Shown here: positions 9,074 to 15,781 of the stretch, in pieces
Numbering within the stretch: the first letter of the stretch is position 1
Layout of the letters: each line of letters starts with the position of its first letter
Source of the DNA: Alcanivorax limicola
GTDB taxonomy: Bacteria; Pseudomonadota; Gammaproteobacteria; Pseudomonadales; Alcanivoracaceae
Assembly: GCF_019931215.1 (NCBI RefSeq)
Contig: NZ_JAIOUB010000002.1
Coordinates: forward strand, 558,001-622,000
Direction: 5' to 3'
Length of the DNA stretch: 64,000 nt
The notes under the pieces: generated by a model
What the model was told of the DNA's origin: nothing
The model's input: the letters and a program-made list of their open reading frames with translations, nothing else
Databases searched by the model: none
Made by a program: the position numbers and the translations under genes

Positions 9074-10306
9074 TTAAATCACTAAGTGAATAGAAACATC
9101 AGATGATCGTTGACATATACTCAGAAGACAAGGAAATCGTAGCAATATGCTCTGACTATTGGGCTTTGGGCGATGGCGGGCAGTTTGTGGCCACGGTAGC
9201 CGAGATAACGAATAAGTATGGAATTAATTCGGCCACCTTATTGAAAATCGTGTCAAATAACAGTTCGGCATTTTCTGAGGATATGGCCTGCCCTGTGTGT
9301 GGGGAGATGTATCAATTTAAGAATAGGTCTGATTGTAATACATTTATCCCAGTTCCGGGCTGGGTATGTGATACATGTGTTGCCGAACTAAAAGAAGCTC
9401 AAGAACAAGAATTTCGGGATAGGCTGAAAAGCGATTATGAGTCATGTGCCAATAAGAATATTGAAATTACAAGCTTGGGCTTTCGAGAGATTGCATATTT
9501 GCTTGCAGTTATTCGGCGCTCTGCTGCTGAAGACTTGTCATATATTCTGCCTCACGAAGAAAATCGTACCGCTACACTATCTCCGGAGTTTGAATTCGAT
9601 ATTGAAATATTAAGAAAGTTATATCGGGAAGGCTTAATAGCAATCAGTCCGCTGTCTGATTTAGATGCTTTTGAATTAAATAACGAAGGTGGTTTTACTT
9701 TTTACGTAACACGGGTGGCGTGGAATTTCGTGATGTTTGAGGACGCAAAGAGCCCGAGAAGCATCATCGAGAAAATAGAGGCACTGTTGGCAAGCGGAGA
9801 TTACCGAGATGACCGGCATAATGAAATTGTAGAACTTGCACGCGAAATCTCACTGTTAGAGTGCCTAAGTTATTTAGAATATGTCGTTGCAGAGCATCAA
9901 TTGTCGTTTACGGCTGGTGAAAAAACGAAAATTGTCTTGAATCAGGTCTTGGATAATTTTTCTGTGGCTCAGGCATACAATCTTATTTGGCGAGCCGCTA
10001 AGGACGCAGCAGCCTTTTATATGCGTAGCGGTGCAAATCGAAAGCATGCAGCCAATACGATCGTTGGAAATATCCAGCGTCAACTAGATCGCGCAGTTGC
10101 AAACAACTGGGAAGTTAATCCATTTCGCAGAAACTATGATAAACCACAATCAATCTTGAGTCAGGTGCTGTTTAATACATGCTTAAGAACAGATGATGGT
10201 GGTTTTTCGGAGCCTCTGTGGAAATTGATTTAACAAGCAGCTGCAGCTGACAGTAAAAAGCGTCGTTCGTACCTCGCTCTGTTTTTTGCTGCCGCTGGGC
10301 ATGCTG
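9074..10306 (+). mobile_element. Candidate integron gene cassette 1
   Basis: The segment starts just after the G of the core-site sequence GTTAAAT (9073-9079, matching GTTRRRY) and ends at the G of GTTAGTA (10306). Its own R'' box, ATTTAAC at 10228-10234 (matching RYYYAAC), is the exact reverse complement of GTTAAAT, as expected of a cassette that once closed into a circle. It holds one plus-strand gene whose stop codon lies inside R''. These traits are established for integron cassettes; that this is one is inferred. No intI is in the window. Confidence 0.7.
9103..10233 (+). CDS. Cassette-borne hypothetical protein with CxxC-CxxC zinc-ribbon-like motif
   Basis: 376 aa, family not recognised. 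Cys63-x2-Cys66 (ACPVCGE) and Cys89-x2-Cys92 (VCDTCV) could bind one zinc ion. The segment before is a small alpha/beta region and the remainder is predicted mainly helical and acidic (for example EIVELAREISLLECLSYLE). There is no signal peptide or membrane segment, so it is probably cytosolic. Base and codon use are AT-rich compared with the flanks. It is the only gene of cassette 1, and its TAA overlaps the R'' box. The start ATG lies 29 bp into the cassette without a strong ribosome site. Function unknown; cassette cargo is often adaptive or defensive. Confidence 0.75.
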   Translation: MIVDIYSEDKEIVAICSDYWALGDGGQFVATVAEITNKYGINSATLLKIVSNNSSAFSEDMACPVCGEMYQFKNRSDCNTFIPVPGWVCDTCVAELKEAQEQEFRDRLKSDYESCANKNIEITSLGFREIAYLLAVIRRSAAEDLSYILPHEENRTATLSPEFEFDIEILRKLYREGLIAISPLSDLDAFELNNEGGFTFYVTRVAWNFVMFEDAKSPRSIIEKIEALLASGDYRDDRHNEIVELAREISLLECLSYLEYVVAEHQLSFTAGEKTKIVLNQVLDNFSVAQAYNLIWRAAKDAAAFYMRSGANRKHAANTIVGNIQRQLDRAVANNWEVNPFRRNYDKPQSILSQVLFNTCLRTDDGGFSEPLWKLI

Positions 10307-10312
10307 TTAGTA
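10228..10312 (+). repeat. attC-like recombination site of cassette 1
   Basis: R'' ATTTAAC at 10228-10234 and R' GTTAGTA at 10306-10312 bracket about 70 nt that can fold on themselves. The left arm contains AGCA, CAGC and AAAAAGCG; the right arm, read as its complement, contains AGCA, CAGC and AAAAAACAGAGCG in the same order with unpaired bases between, which resembles the imperfect attC stem with extrahelical bases. R' here has the GTTA core but deviates from GTTRRRY at its last two positions, because it belongs to the next cassette's start. Confidence 0.65.
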
Positions 10313-10340
10313 AAATCAATTAATCATCAAAGGATGCAGT

Positions 10341-10775
10341 TTGAAAAAAAATTATCATGGCTCAAGTTCAGCCGCAATCGATAGTATTCACAGCGGAAAA
10401 ATTGACTGGAGTCTTGGTGGGGGAGAGCTTGGCAAGGGCTTTTACACCACGCCAGATATTTGGGTTGCATCTAAAGCTTCTTGGAACTGCGACGACAAAG
10501 AAGAGGTATCTGTTGTGGAATTAGTGGTAAAAAACTTGGACTACCTTAAATTGCACCAAGAAGCATTTGACCTTCATTATGCTCAATTAGAGCGCGAAAA
10601 AATAAAGCGTATGCAAGGTAATGGTCCTCGTGATTATGTGTATGATTTCTTCGATATCATTCAATCTCCAATTGTTGGGAAGGGGAAGTACAATCGAAAT
10701 CTGCAGCATAAGTGGCAATCTGACGCCGCTGAAGATTTGTTAAACTCAGATAAAGTGCAGAGAATCGTGAAATGA
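10341..10775 (+). CDS. Putative ADP-ribosyltransferase-fold toxin (DUF3990-like)
   Basis: 144 aa starting at TTG, with AAGGA 7 nt upstream (AAAGGATGCAGT-TTG). The N-terminus reads YHGSSSAAIDSI and, about 25 residues later, GGGELGKGFYTTPDIWVA. This HG ... GKGFYTT layout is the hallmark of DUF3990 and related ADP-ribosyltransferase-like proteins, where His6 and Tyr35 would line the NAD pocket. The third catalytic residue, often Glu/Asp/Gln, is not certain; acidic residues near AAEDLL are candidates. No signal peptide or membrane segment. It overlaps the next gene by ATGA. The likely role is an intracellular toxin modifying a host or phage target, inferred from fold signature and context only. 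Confidence 0.65.
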   Translation: MKKNYHGSSSAAIDSIHSGKIDWSLGGGELGKGFYTTPDIWVASKASWNCDDKEEVSVVELVVKNLDYLKLHQEAFDLHYAQLEREKIKRMQGNGPRDYVYDFFDIIQSPIVGKGKYNRNLQHKWQSDAAEDLLNSDKVQRIVK

Positions 10776-11200
10776 ATTTAGTTTACGACTTCATCGAATT
10801 GTCGTTTCAGAAGTTAATTTTTCCGGTAGAACGACCTAAGCATACTACTAAATTTACAGCTTTCTTCTTAGAGTATGATGCTTACATTGATGATATTGAT
10901 ATTTTTGAGTTCCACGCTGTCCAAGACCGACAACTAGAGAGTCATACTCTTTTCCAGTTGCCACATAACTTATTTGTCGTGCATCACATTAAATACGGCT
11001 ATATTTATTTCGGGGCAAGTTTGATTAGTGATGCATGTGAATATGTTGGCAAATCTAATAAAGTCTCAAAATCAAAGAAGTTTATTAGGCTATTCCCTCT
11101 AGACAATGATGGGCTTAACTTTTTATGTGAATTTAAAAACTTTTTCTTTGTAGGTTATGTAGATCGGAACATAGAGAAACCTTACGAAGAATTGTACTAA
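10772..11200 (+). CDS. Hypothetical partner of the ART-like protein (candidate antitoxin)
   Basis: 142 aa, not recognised. It starts in the ATGA overlap with the upstream ART-like gene, so translation is probably coupled. The protein is rich in aromatic residues (FTAFFLEYDAYI, FKNFFFVGYVD), has no signal peptide and no obvious DNA-binding helix-turn-helix, and contains both acidic and basic patches. Its TAA lies inside the R'' box TACTAAC. Obligate pairing with a toxin-like gene in one cassette suggests a neutralising or immunity role, but it could also be an independent enzyme or a second effector. Confidence 0.6.
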   Translation: MNLVYDFIELSFQKLIFPVERPKHTTKFTAFFLEYDAYIDDIDIFEFHAVQDRQLESHTLFQLPHNLFVVHHIKYGYIYFGASLISDACEYVGKSNKVSKSKKFIRLFPLDNDGLNFLCEFKNFFFVGYVDRNIEKPYEELY

Positions 11201-11238
11201 CAAAGCGCTCAACCATCGGCCACTGCGTGGCCAGGAGT
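11195..11238 (+). repeat. Left half of an attC-like site, truncated
   Basis: TACTAAC (R'') followed by AAAGCGCTCAACC (L''-like) and a perfect 6-bp hairpin GGCCAC-TGC-GTGGCC at 11219-11233. The expected complementary right half ending in GAGCGC-GTTA is absent, and a palindromic repeat begins at about 11239. This suggests that the site was interrupted and its distal half lost. Confidence 0.5.
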
Positions 11239-11304
11239 CTCTGGGGTCAGGTCTTCCATTTCCCACTTAAAGTTTTCATTTGGTAAATGAGAGGTCTGAC
11301 CCCA
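11239..11304. repeat. 66-bp imperfect palindrome, copy 1 (REP/RAYT-like)
   Basis: It runs from CTCTGGGGTCAGG to GGTCTGACCCCA; the outer ends GGGGTCAG and CTGACCCC are perfectly inverted and the inner arms pair with mismatches. From memory, GGGGTCAG-type palindromes accompany REP-associated tyrosine transposases in many gammaproteobacteria. No such transposase is in the window. It abuts the truncated attC half-site. Confidence 0.65.
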
Positions 11305-11348
11305 ATGATGATTCTGGTGCCCAAATACCTGTTAATTTGAATGGGAGA

Positions 11349-12521
11349 ATGGATTTGGAACTCAGTTGTATCTACTGCTCGAACGAATCCTTCGAGCAAG
11401 GAAGAGGGTCAGAGGAGCATGCAATTCTGTCGTCACTGGGTGGAAGGAAGACATCTAAAAATGTATGTTGCGTGGGCTGTAATAACAGGCTTGGGAAAGA
11501 GATTGATGAAGATATGAGTGAATCGCTTAGCTTCTTTTCAACAATGCTAGATATTACGACGGGAAGAAGAAAGCGGGCTCCGACGCAAAAACTTTTCGGA
11601 GAACATGAAGGAAAGAAATTCGATATTCTTGCTGGTGGGAAGATTAAATTCTCAAAGAGCAATGTTGATATAAATGAGCAGGATGAAGGGGCGGAAATAT
11701 CTATCAGTGCCAACTCTGAAGAAGAAGCGTTAAAGATCCTTTCCGAAGTATTAAAGAAATACGGAAAGTCTATTGACGATTTCAAAGACCTAGAGGCCAA
11801 ATCCGTAAGATCATATATCCCGCGTGTTAGTGGATGCATTCAGATAGGGGGTGAAAAGCAGTTTAGGTCAGTAGCAAAGATGGCGCTAACCTATTTGGCA
11901 ACATTTGTTTCTCCAGATAGACTAAGACTGCCGGAATTCCAATCTATTATTGGATACATAAATAAGGAAGGCGTTGAGAATAGTTTTGTAAGCTTTACAA
12001 CGGAAGAGCCTCCCTCAGAAGTAGAGCCAATTTCGGAAATTAATCATCGCTTAATTGTTTCATCCTGCGATAGCTCAAAAAGAGTTGTAGCCATTTTAGA
12101 GATATACGGGAATATTAGGTTTTTCATCACCCTTACTGAAGACTGGAGCGGCCCTAGCACCAGCAAGGCTTACACAATCGACCCGGTAACACAGGAGTCC
12201 AGGGAAATCGAGGTGTCTGATGCCGAAAATATATTATGCCTTTCTCACGAGAATGGCGCTGATCAGGAAGCCTTAAGAACAGCAGTCGGGAACATTATTG
12301 AATCGTTCCAACAAAGACAAATGAGTGAGGAAATTTCTAAATTAGTAAATAAAGCAGTTGCCAATCATATTTCTGGAAAATATGAATCTATTACCAATAA
12401 AATGATCTCAAGCCTCGCCTCCGAGGTTGCATTGGAGTTCATTCGTATGATCCACAGAATTGACACGGAAGAAGTCATTGACCTGAAAAAACTTAACAAG
12501 CCAAATCAGTCAGATAAATAA
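11349..12521 (+). CDS. HNH_5-type endonuclease domain protein
   Basis: 390 aa from the ATG at 11349; a TTG at 11280 lies inside the palindromic repeat and is less likely. The N-terminal 55 residues have the HNH_5 layout: Cys7-x2-Cys10 (CIYC), SEEHAI with His24, SLGG, then Cys41-x2-Cys44 followed by Asn-Asn (CVGCNNRLG). The two CxxC pairs would hold structural zinc, and His24 plus Asn45 or Asn46 would be catalytic. The remaining 330 residues are an unrecognised region with a helical C-terminus (MSEEISKLVNKAVANHI). AT-rich, no signal peptide. Similar proteins occur as defence or restriction-type nucleases, but the target here is unknown. A hairpin terminator starts at its stop codon. Confidence 0.75.
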   Translation: MDLELSCIYCSNESFEQGRGSEEHAILSSLGGRKTSKNVCCVGCNNRLGKEIDEDMSESLSFFSTMLDITTGRRKRAPTQKLFGEHEGKKFDILAGGKIKFSKSNVDINEQDEGAEISISANSEEEALKILSEVLKKYGKSIDDFKDLEAKSVRSYIPRVSGCIQIGGEKQFRSVAKMALTYLATFVSPDRLRLPEFQSIIGYINKEGVENSFVSFTTEEPPSEVEPISEINHRLIVSSCDSSKRVVAILEIYGNIRFFITLTEDWSGPSTSKAYTIDPVTQESREIEVSDAENILCLSHENGADQEALRTAVGNIIESFQQRQMSEEISKLVNKAVANHISGKYESITNKMISSLASEVALEFIRMIHRIDTEEVIDLKKLNKPNQSDK

Positions 12522-12540
12522 AGCCCTGCGGGCCTTTATA
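12520..12540 (+). terminator. Hairpin terminator after the HNH gene
   Basis: AAAGCCC (12520-12526) pairs with GGGC-TTT (12530-12537, one bulged C) around the loop TGC, then TATATT follows. It is compact and U-rich enough to act as a weak rho-independent terminator. Confidence 0.5.
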
Positions 12541-12549
12541 TTCTGTTGT

Positions 12550-12804
12550 TTGAAGCGTTGTAAGGTTTTATTGAAAATGCGCGCACTAAACTCCATCTGT
12601 AAAATGTACGGAAGCCTAAGCATGGAATTCTCTAACGACTCTTGCTTGGCTGATCGCGCTAACGGCTCTCGTTGCCAGGCGGCCTTGTACGGAATCCTTG
12701 ATGGTGAGCTGTCCAAGTGTTCATATTACGGGGGAAGTGGCAGTGCTGGAGGCGCCAAATGTGAGGTCTGCCAAGGCTATGGGCAAGAGTACAAGCTAAC
12801 ATAA
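12550..12804 (+). CDS. Doubtful small Cys-rich hypothetical protein
   Basis: An 84-aa frame starting at TTG, with internal ATGs at MYGSL and MEFSN that could be the real start. The C-terminal third holds GGSGSAGGAKCEVCQGYGQ, which resembles a single CxxCxGxG zinc motif of the DnaJ type, so it may be a remnant of a larger protein. No good ribosome site is seen. It ends TAAC and is followed within about 20 nt by the second palindrome copy. Real status uncertain. Confidence 0.3.
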   Translation: MKRCKVLLKMRALNSICKMYGSLSMEFSNDSCLADRANGSRCQAALYGILDGELSKCSYYGGSGSAGGAKCEVCQGYGQEYKLT

Positions 12805-12818
12805 ATCAGTGCCAGCAT

Positions 12819-12883
12819 CTCTGGCCTCCGGTCTCCTTTTCTCACTTAAAGCTTCCCTTTGGGAAATGAGATGCTTGCCCTCT
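12819..12883. repeat. Palindromic repeat, copy 2 (diverged)
   Basis: Aligns along its length with the repeat at 11239-11304: shared CTCTGG at the start, GGTCT, CACTTAAAG in the centre and AAATGAGA near the end. Point changes have broken the outer GGGGTCAG/CTGACCCC pair (GGCCTCCG/CTTGCCCTC). Inner arms still offer TTTCTC with GAGATG-type pairing. The two copies are in the same orientation, about 1.58 kb apart, and flank the HNH gene and the doubtful small gene. Confidence 0.65.
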
Positions 12884-12941
12884 ATGATATATTTACGGGC
12901 TGCGGGCGGCTTGAGTCAGTAAGTTTCTTTGGGAATTGCGT

Positions 12942-13388
12942 ATGTCTGCCATGCAAAAGGCAATGTTGTTCGTATCGGTCAATGTGATTATTTTTCTTGT
13001 GATGTCGACGGTTTATCTTCGTATAGTCCATTATGACTATGAAGAAATGACAGGCGTGGCGTCTCATGCGTACTGCTCCGAACCCATTGGTAAAGGGACG
13101 AGAATTCTGAATTTTCATGTTGGCGAGACGGCGTTCAGTAGGGCGGTAGGGGGTAAGCTATGCGAAAAGATAGAGTCAGAGATGGTGGGGCGGAGGGTTT
13201 TGGTGAAGTATCGGAAAGAAAGAGAGGAATACGCTTATCACGTAGAATATGAAGGGGGCGGGCCAAGGCAGGCCACCCTTCATCAGATGGCGTTCACATC
13301 CAATGCTCTTGTGGCTGCATTGGGGCTGGCTATTAACATGGTGATGCTCGTAAAGATGTTTGCCAGGGGTAATCCCCCCGAAAAGTAA
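12942..13388 (+). CDS. Two-TM membrane protein, DUF3592-like
   Basis: About 148 aa from the ATG at 12942 (a TTG two codons upstream is possible). One hydrophobic segment at the N-terminus (AMLFVSVNVIIFLVMSTVYL) and one near the C-terminus (ALVAALGLAINMVMLVKM) enclose a roughly 80-residue, probably periplasmic domain with VLVKYRKEREEYAYHVEYE. This TM-domain-TM layout and the short KYxP-type strand resemble DUF3592 proteins, whose function is not known. AT-rich like the rest of the island, and the last gene before the conserved minus-strand envelope cluster. Confidence 0.6.
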   Translation: MSAMQKAMLFVSVNVIIFLVMSTVYLRIVHYDYEEMTGVASHAYCSEPIGKGTRILNFHVGETAFSRAVGGKLCEKIESEMVGRRVLVKYRKEREEYAYHVEYEGGGPRQATLHQMAFTSNALVAALGLAINMVMLVKMFARGNPPEK

Positions 13389-13446
13389 GTGTGCAGTGAT
13401 GTTTACTGCCTGAAATCCCAACAAGGCTCGCAATGAGCCCTACCCC

Positions 13447-14730
13447 TCAATCCCACTGAATCGGCGCAGCCGAAGACCCCGGTGTCATCGGCCTGCCGCC
13501 GGTCGGCGCAGCTGTCAGCGTCGCCTTGCGTACTGTGGCGTCCGTGGTAACGGCCTCTGCCCTGCCCTCGATCAACTCCGCCACGGCATAATCCTGCTCC
13601 ACCTGGGTGACGCGTAGCGTGGCCAGTGACGGGCTTTCAAGGCGGATGGTCTGCCCGGTATCCGGGTCCTGGAGTTCGCGGGTCAGGTTGTGCAGCGTCA
13701 GTAGCGTGCCGACTGCCAGCCGGCCGCTGCCCTGGCTCAGGTAGATCTGGCCGGCTTCGGCGGCCAGGACGCGCACCGGGTACAAGGTGTCTGTGACAGT
13801 GCCAGCGAGGTCCGTGGCCACATCCGGGAACAGGAATTCCGCAATGCGATCTTTTTCCTGTTCCGGATCAATATCGGCATCCCGCAGGCGGCGGCGTAAC
13901 TCGCCCGGGGTTTGTCGGTAGGTAAAGGTGTCTGCGCGCAGGATTTCGCCGGTGGCGGTTTCAATCAGGCGGTAGTGGATGCGAATCACCGGTTCCAGCT
14001 GGTTGAAGTAGGTGCCGTAGTAGCTGCGATTCGGGCGGCCCAGCTGGAAGTCTCGGATTTCGCCGACCAGCATCAGGTCGGCGCCCATTTCGCGGCCCAG
14101 GCGGATCTGTTCTTCCGGCAGCAGGCTGCCGGCGGTGAGGCGCCGTTCCTGTTGCAGGTCGTTGCTGAAGTCGCGGTCCAGCACTCGGACGCGGCCACTT
14201 TGAGTGAGGCTGTTGACCAGCGCGGTGCGCAGTTGTGCGCGCACCTCTGCGGCGGGCGTATCGACGCCGAGGTTGAAGGTGCCCTCCCCGGTGCGGAAGC
14301 TGCCAATGGCGATGGCCGGCAGGTGGCGCCGGTCTTCGCCGACGGATTGAAACGTCAGGAGTTGCGCTTCGATGTCAGCCTGCCAGAGATGGTCTGTCAG
14401 TTGCTGTGTGTCGAGGACGCGATAGCTGCGGATGGCGGCCAGTGTGGGCAGGCGCGCCTCGGGTTCGCTGTATCGGCGGCCCGTGGCGATGCCCTGGCTG
14501 ACCACCCATTCATGCACGCCGGTGCGGAAGTCCGGGTCCAGCGTGGCGACCACGCCCAGGCCCTGTCGCGCGGCCTCCACCAGGGCATTGGAGACCGCCT
14601 GCTGGGGTGAGTTGCCGTAGCCGCTGGCGTTGCGCGTAACAGTTTGCTCACCCGCCGGTGCCTGCTCGGCGAACCCCGGCTGCGACAGCAGCAGGGGTAG
14701 CAACAGGCATGCTTTCAGTGCAGCGCGCAT
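13447..14730 (-). CDS. Periplasmic CsgG/FlgT-like protein
   Basis: 427 aa from the ATG at 14730, which has AGGAG about 7 nt upstream and opens directly into a signal peptide (ACLLLPLLLSQPGFAEQ). After it come a FlgT-like N-terminal segment (NSPQQAVSNALVEAARQGLG), a central CsgG-like alpha/beta domain (IAIGSFRTG, LTQSGRVRVLDRDF, GREMGADLMLVGEI, IHYRLIETATGEI), and a C-terminal small-barrel domain (LAVGTLLTLHNL, DPDTGQTI). No lipobox. It shares the CsgG fold with the adjacent lpoB, and the cluster suggests an envelope-assembly role. FlgT and CsgG proper are named for flagella and curli, neither of which is in the window. Confidence 0.75.
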   Translation of the reverse strand: MRAALKACLLLPLLLSQPGFAEQAPAGEQTVTRNASGYGNSPQQAVSNALVEAARQGLGVVATLDPDFRTGVHEWVVSQGIATGRRYSEPEARLPTLAAIRSYRVLDTQQLTDHLWQADIEAQLLTFQSVGEDRRHLPAIAIGSFRTGEGTFNLGVDTPAAEVRAQLRTALVNSLTQSGRVRVLDRDFSNDLQQERRLTAGSLLPEEQIRLGREMGADLMLVGEIRDFQLGRPNRSYYGTYFNQLEPVIRIHYRLIETATGEILRADTFTYRQTPGELRRRLRDADIDPEQEKDRIAEFLFPDVATDLAGTVTDTLYPVRVLAAEAGQIYLSQGSGRLAVGTLLTLHNLTRELQDPDTGQTIRLESPSLATLRVTQVEQDYAVAELIEGRAEAVTTDATVRKATLTAAPTGGRPMTPGSSAAPIQWD

Positions 14731-14768
14731 GATCTGACTCCTGTGTTCTGGGCCCCGCATGAACGGTC

Positions 14769-15359
14769 TTAACGACCGAACAGGCTGCGGGACTGGGTCT
14801 TGCGAATTTCTCTTTCGCTGGACCATTCGATGATGCCGGTTTCCAGATTCATCATGTTCAGCGTGAACTTGTAGTAGACGTCCTTGGTGCGGTTATCCCG
14901 CTTGACGATGCTGGTCAACGCGCCATAGAGCATGAATTCGGCGCCGATCTGGCGGCCCATGCTGACGGCGGTGGCCGGGTCTACCATGCCGCTCTGGGTC
15001 TGGAAATCCATCTGCTGGCGCACGCGATCTACCACGGTCATGTCGACGAAGCGGAACTTGCCGGACTGGATCAGGCGTGTGCGGATGCTGTCGGTGACGG
15101 ATTCGGTATCAATGTGTTCCACCGTGCGGTTCTGCACCCGGTCCACAAACACGACGGGGCGCCGGTCCAGGGTCAGTTGCACCACGGGGGGGAAGCTCAT
15201 GAGGTCGTCCACCATGGAGGTGGCGATCATTTGCAGGTCGGTGGAGCCAAAATCAACGGTTACGGTTTCGGTGGCAGTCGCGTCGCCGTACTGAACCCGG
15301 GTGCAGCCGGTAATGGTCAGGGCCAGTACTACCAGCGCCAGTGTGAATACACGCGTCAT
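14769..15359 (-). CDS. lpoB: LpoB-family lipoprotein, penicillin-binding protein activator
   Basis: 196 aa with signal peptide and lipobox LTITGC (Cys19), so an outer-membrane lipoprotein facing the periplasm. The CsgG-like body contains VVFVDRVQNRTVEHIDTE, IRTRLIQSGKFRFVDM, AVSMGRQIGAEFMLYGAL and the closing MMNLETGIIEWSSE, all typical of LpoB. In E. coli, LpoB reaches through peptidoglycan to activate PBP1b; a homologous role is inferred. It is the middle of a minus-strand run with the YcfL-like and TPR-like lipoproteins upstream and the CsgG/FlgT-like gene downstream. Confidence 0.85.
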   Translation of the reverse strand: MTRVFTLALVVLALTITGCTRVQYGDATATETVTVDFGSTDLQMIATSMVDDLMSFPPVVQLTLDRRPVVFVDRVQNRTVEHIDTESVTDSIRTRLIQSGKFRFVDMTVVDRVRQQMDFQTQSGMVDPATAVSMGRQIGAEFMLYGALTSIVKRDNRTKDVYYKFTLNMMNLETGIIEWSSEREIRKTQSRSLFGR

Positions 15360-15406
15360 CGCGTTCTCTCCTTGGTCAATGATCTCTGGAATGATTCCAG
15401 TACGAT

Positions 15407-15781
15407 TTATTCTCTCACCCAGATTTCAAAGCGTACCGCCGAGGGATTCGGCGCGACGCCTTGCAGGCGCTCTTCACTGCGGCCTGCCAGCCTGCGGGGC
15501 TGCCAGGGTTCGCCATCCGGCGCGATCTCGAAGCCATTGCGATCATACCAGCGGAATTTGTACTGGTATGAGAGGGCAAAGGCCGAGCGATTGTGCACCA
15601 GCACCTGCGTGCGGATCAGGTCGCCGCTGTCGGCACGGTTGACTTCCAGCAGCGCCAGGCGGCCATCCAGGGACACGCTGTCGTAGCGCATGACAGCCTG
15701 ATCTTCCGGCGGCAGGTCGCTGGTGGTAGCGCAGCCGGCCAGCAAGGCGGGCACAAGCAACAGCAAGGCAAGGTATTTCAT
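15407..15781 (-). CDS. YcfL-family (DUF1425) lipoprotein
   Basis: 124 aa with lipobox LLAGC (Cys17) and no other membrane segment. After the lipobox comes a compact beta domain with LLEVNRADSGDLIRTQVLVHN and YQYKFRWYDRNGFE, the DUF1425 pattern found in E. coli YcfL, which is encoded next to lpoB there too. It overlaps the upstream lipoprotein gene by 4 bp, so the two are translationally coupled. Function is unknown; genomic pairing with LpoB suggests peptidoglycan or envelope work. Confidence 0.85.
   Translation of the reverse strand: MKYLALLLLVPALLAGCATTSDLPPEDQAVMRYDSVSLDGRLALLEVNRADSGDLIRTQVLVHNRSAFALSYQYKFRWYDRNGFEIAPDGEPWQPRRLAGRSEERLQGVAPNPSAVRFEIWVRE

Larger units (their letters stand above)
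10307..11238 (+). mobile_element. Candidate integron gene cassette 2 (attC cut short)
   Basis: It begins TTAGTA after the G at 10306. Its R'' box TACTAAC (11195-11201) is the exact reverse complement of GTTAGTA, again at the stop codon of the last gene. The left half of an attC follows (AAAGCGCTCAACC and the hairpin GGCCACtgcGTGGCC), but the matching right half and R' are missing: at about 11239 the sequence changes to a palindromic repeat. The cassette carries two genes overlapping by 4 bp, unusual for cassettes but typical of those carrying toxin-antitoxin pairs. Confidence 0.65.

Noticed and set aside
11332-11338. GTTAATT before the HNH gene as an integron R' site
   Set aside because: It deviates from GTTRRRY, and the matching AATTAAC is absent downstream.
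12491-12497. ACTTAAC near the end of the HNH gene, matching RYYYAAC, as a third attC R'' box
   Set aside because: Its complement GTTAAGT does not occur at a plausible cassette start upstream, and no GTTRRRY partner with foldable arms follows. The 12-kb part of the island is therefore not called a cassette.
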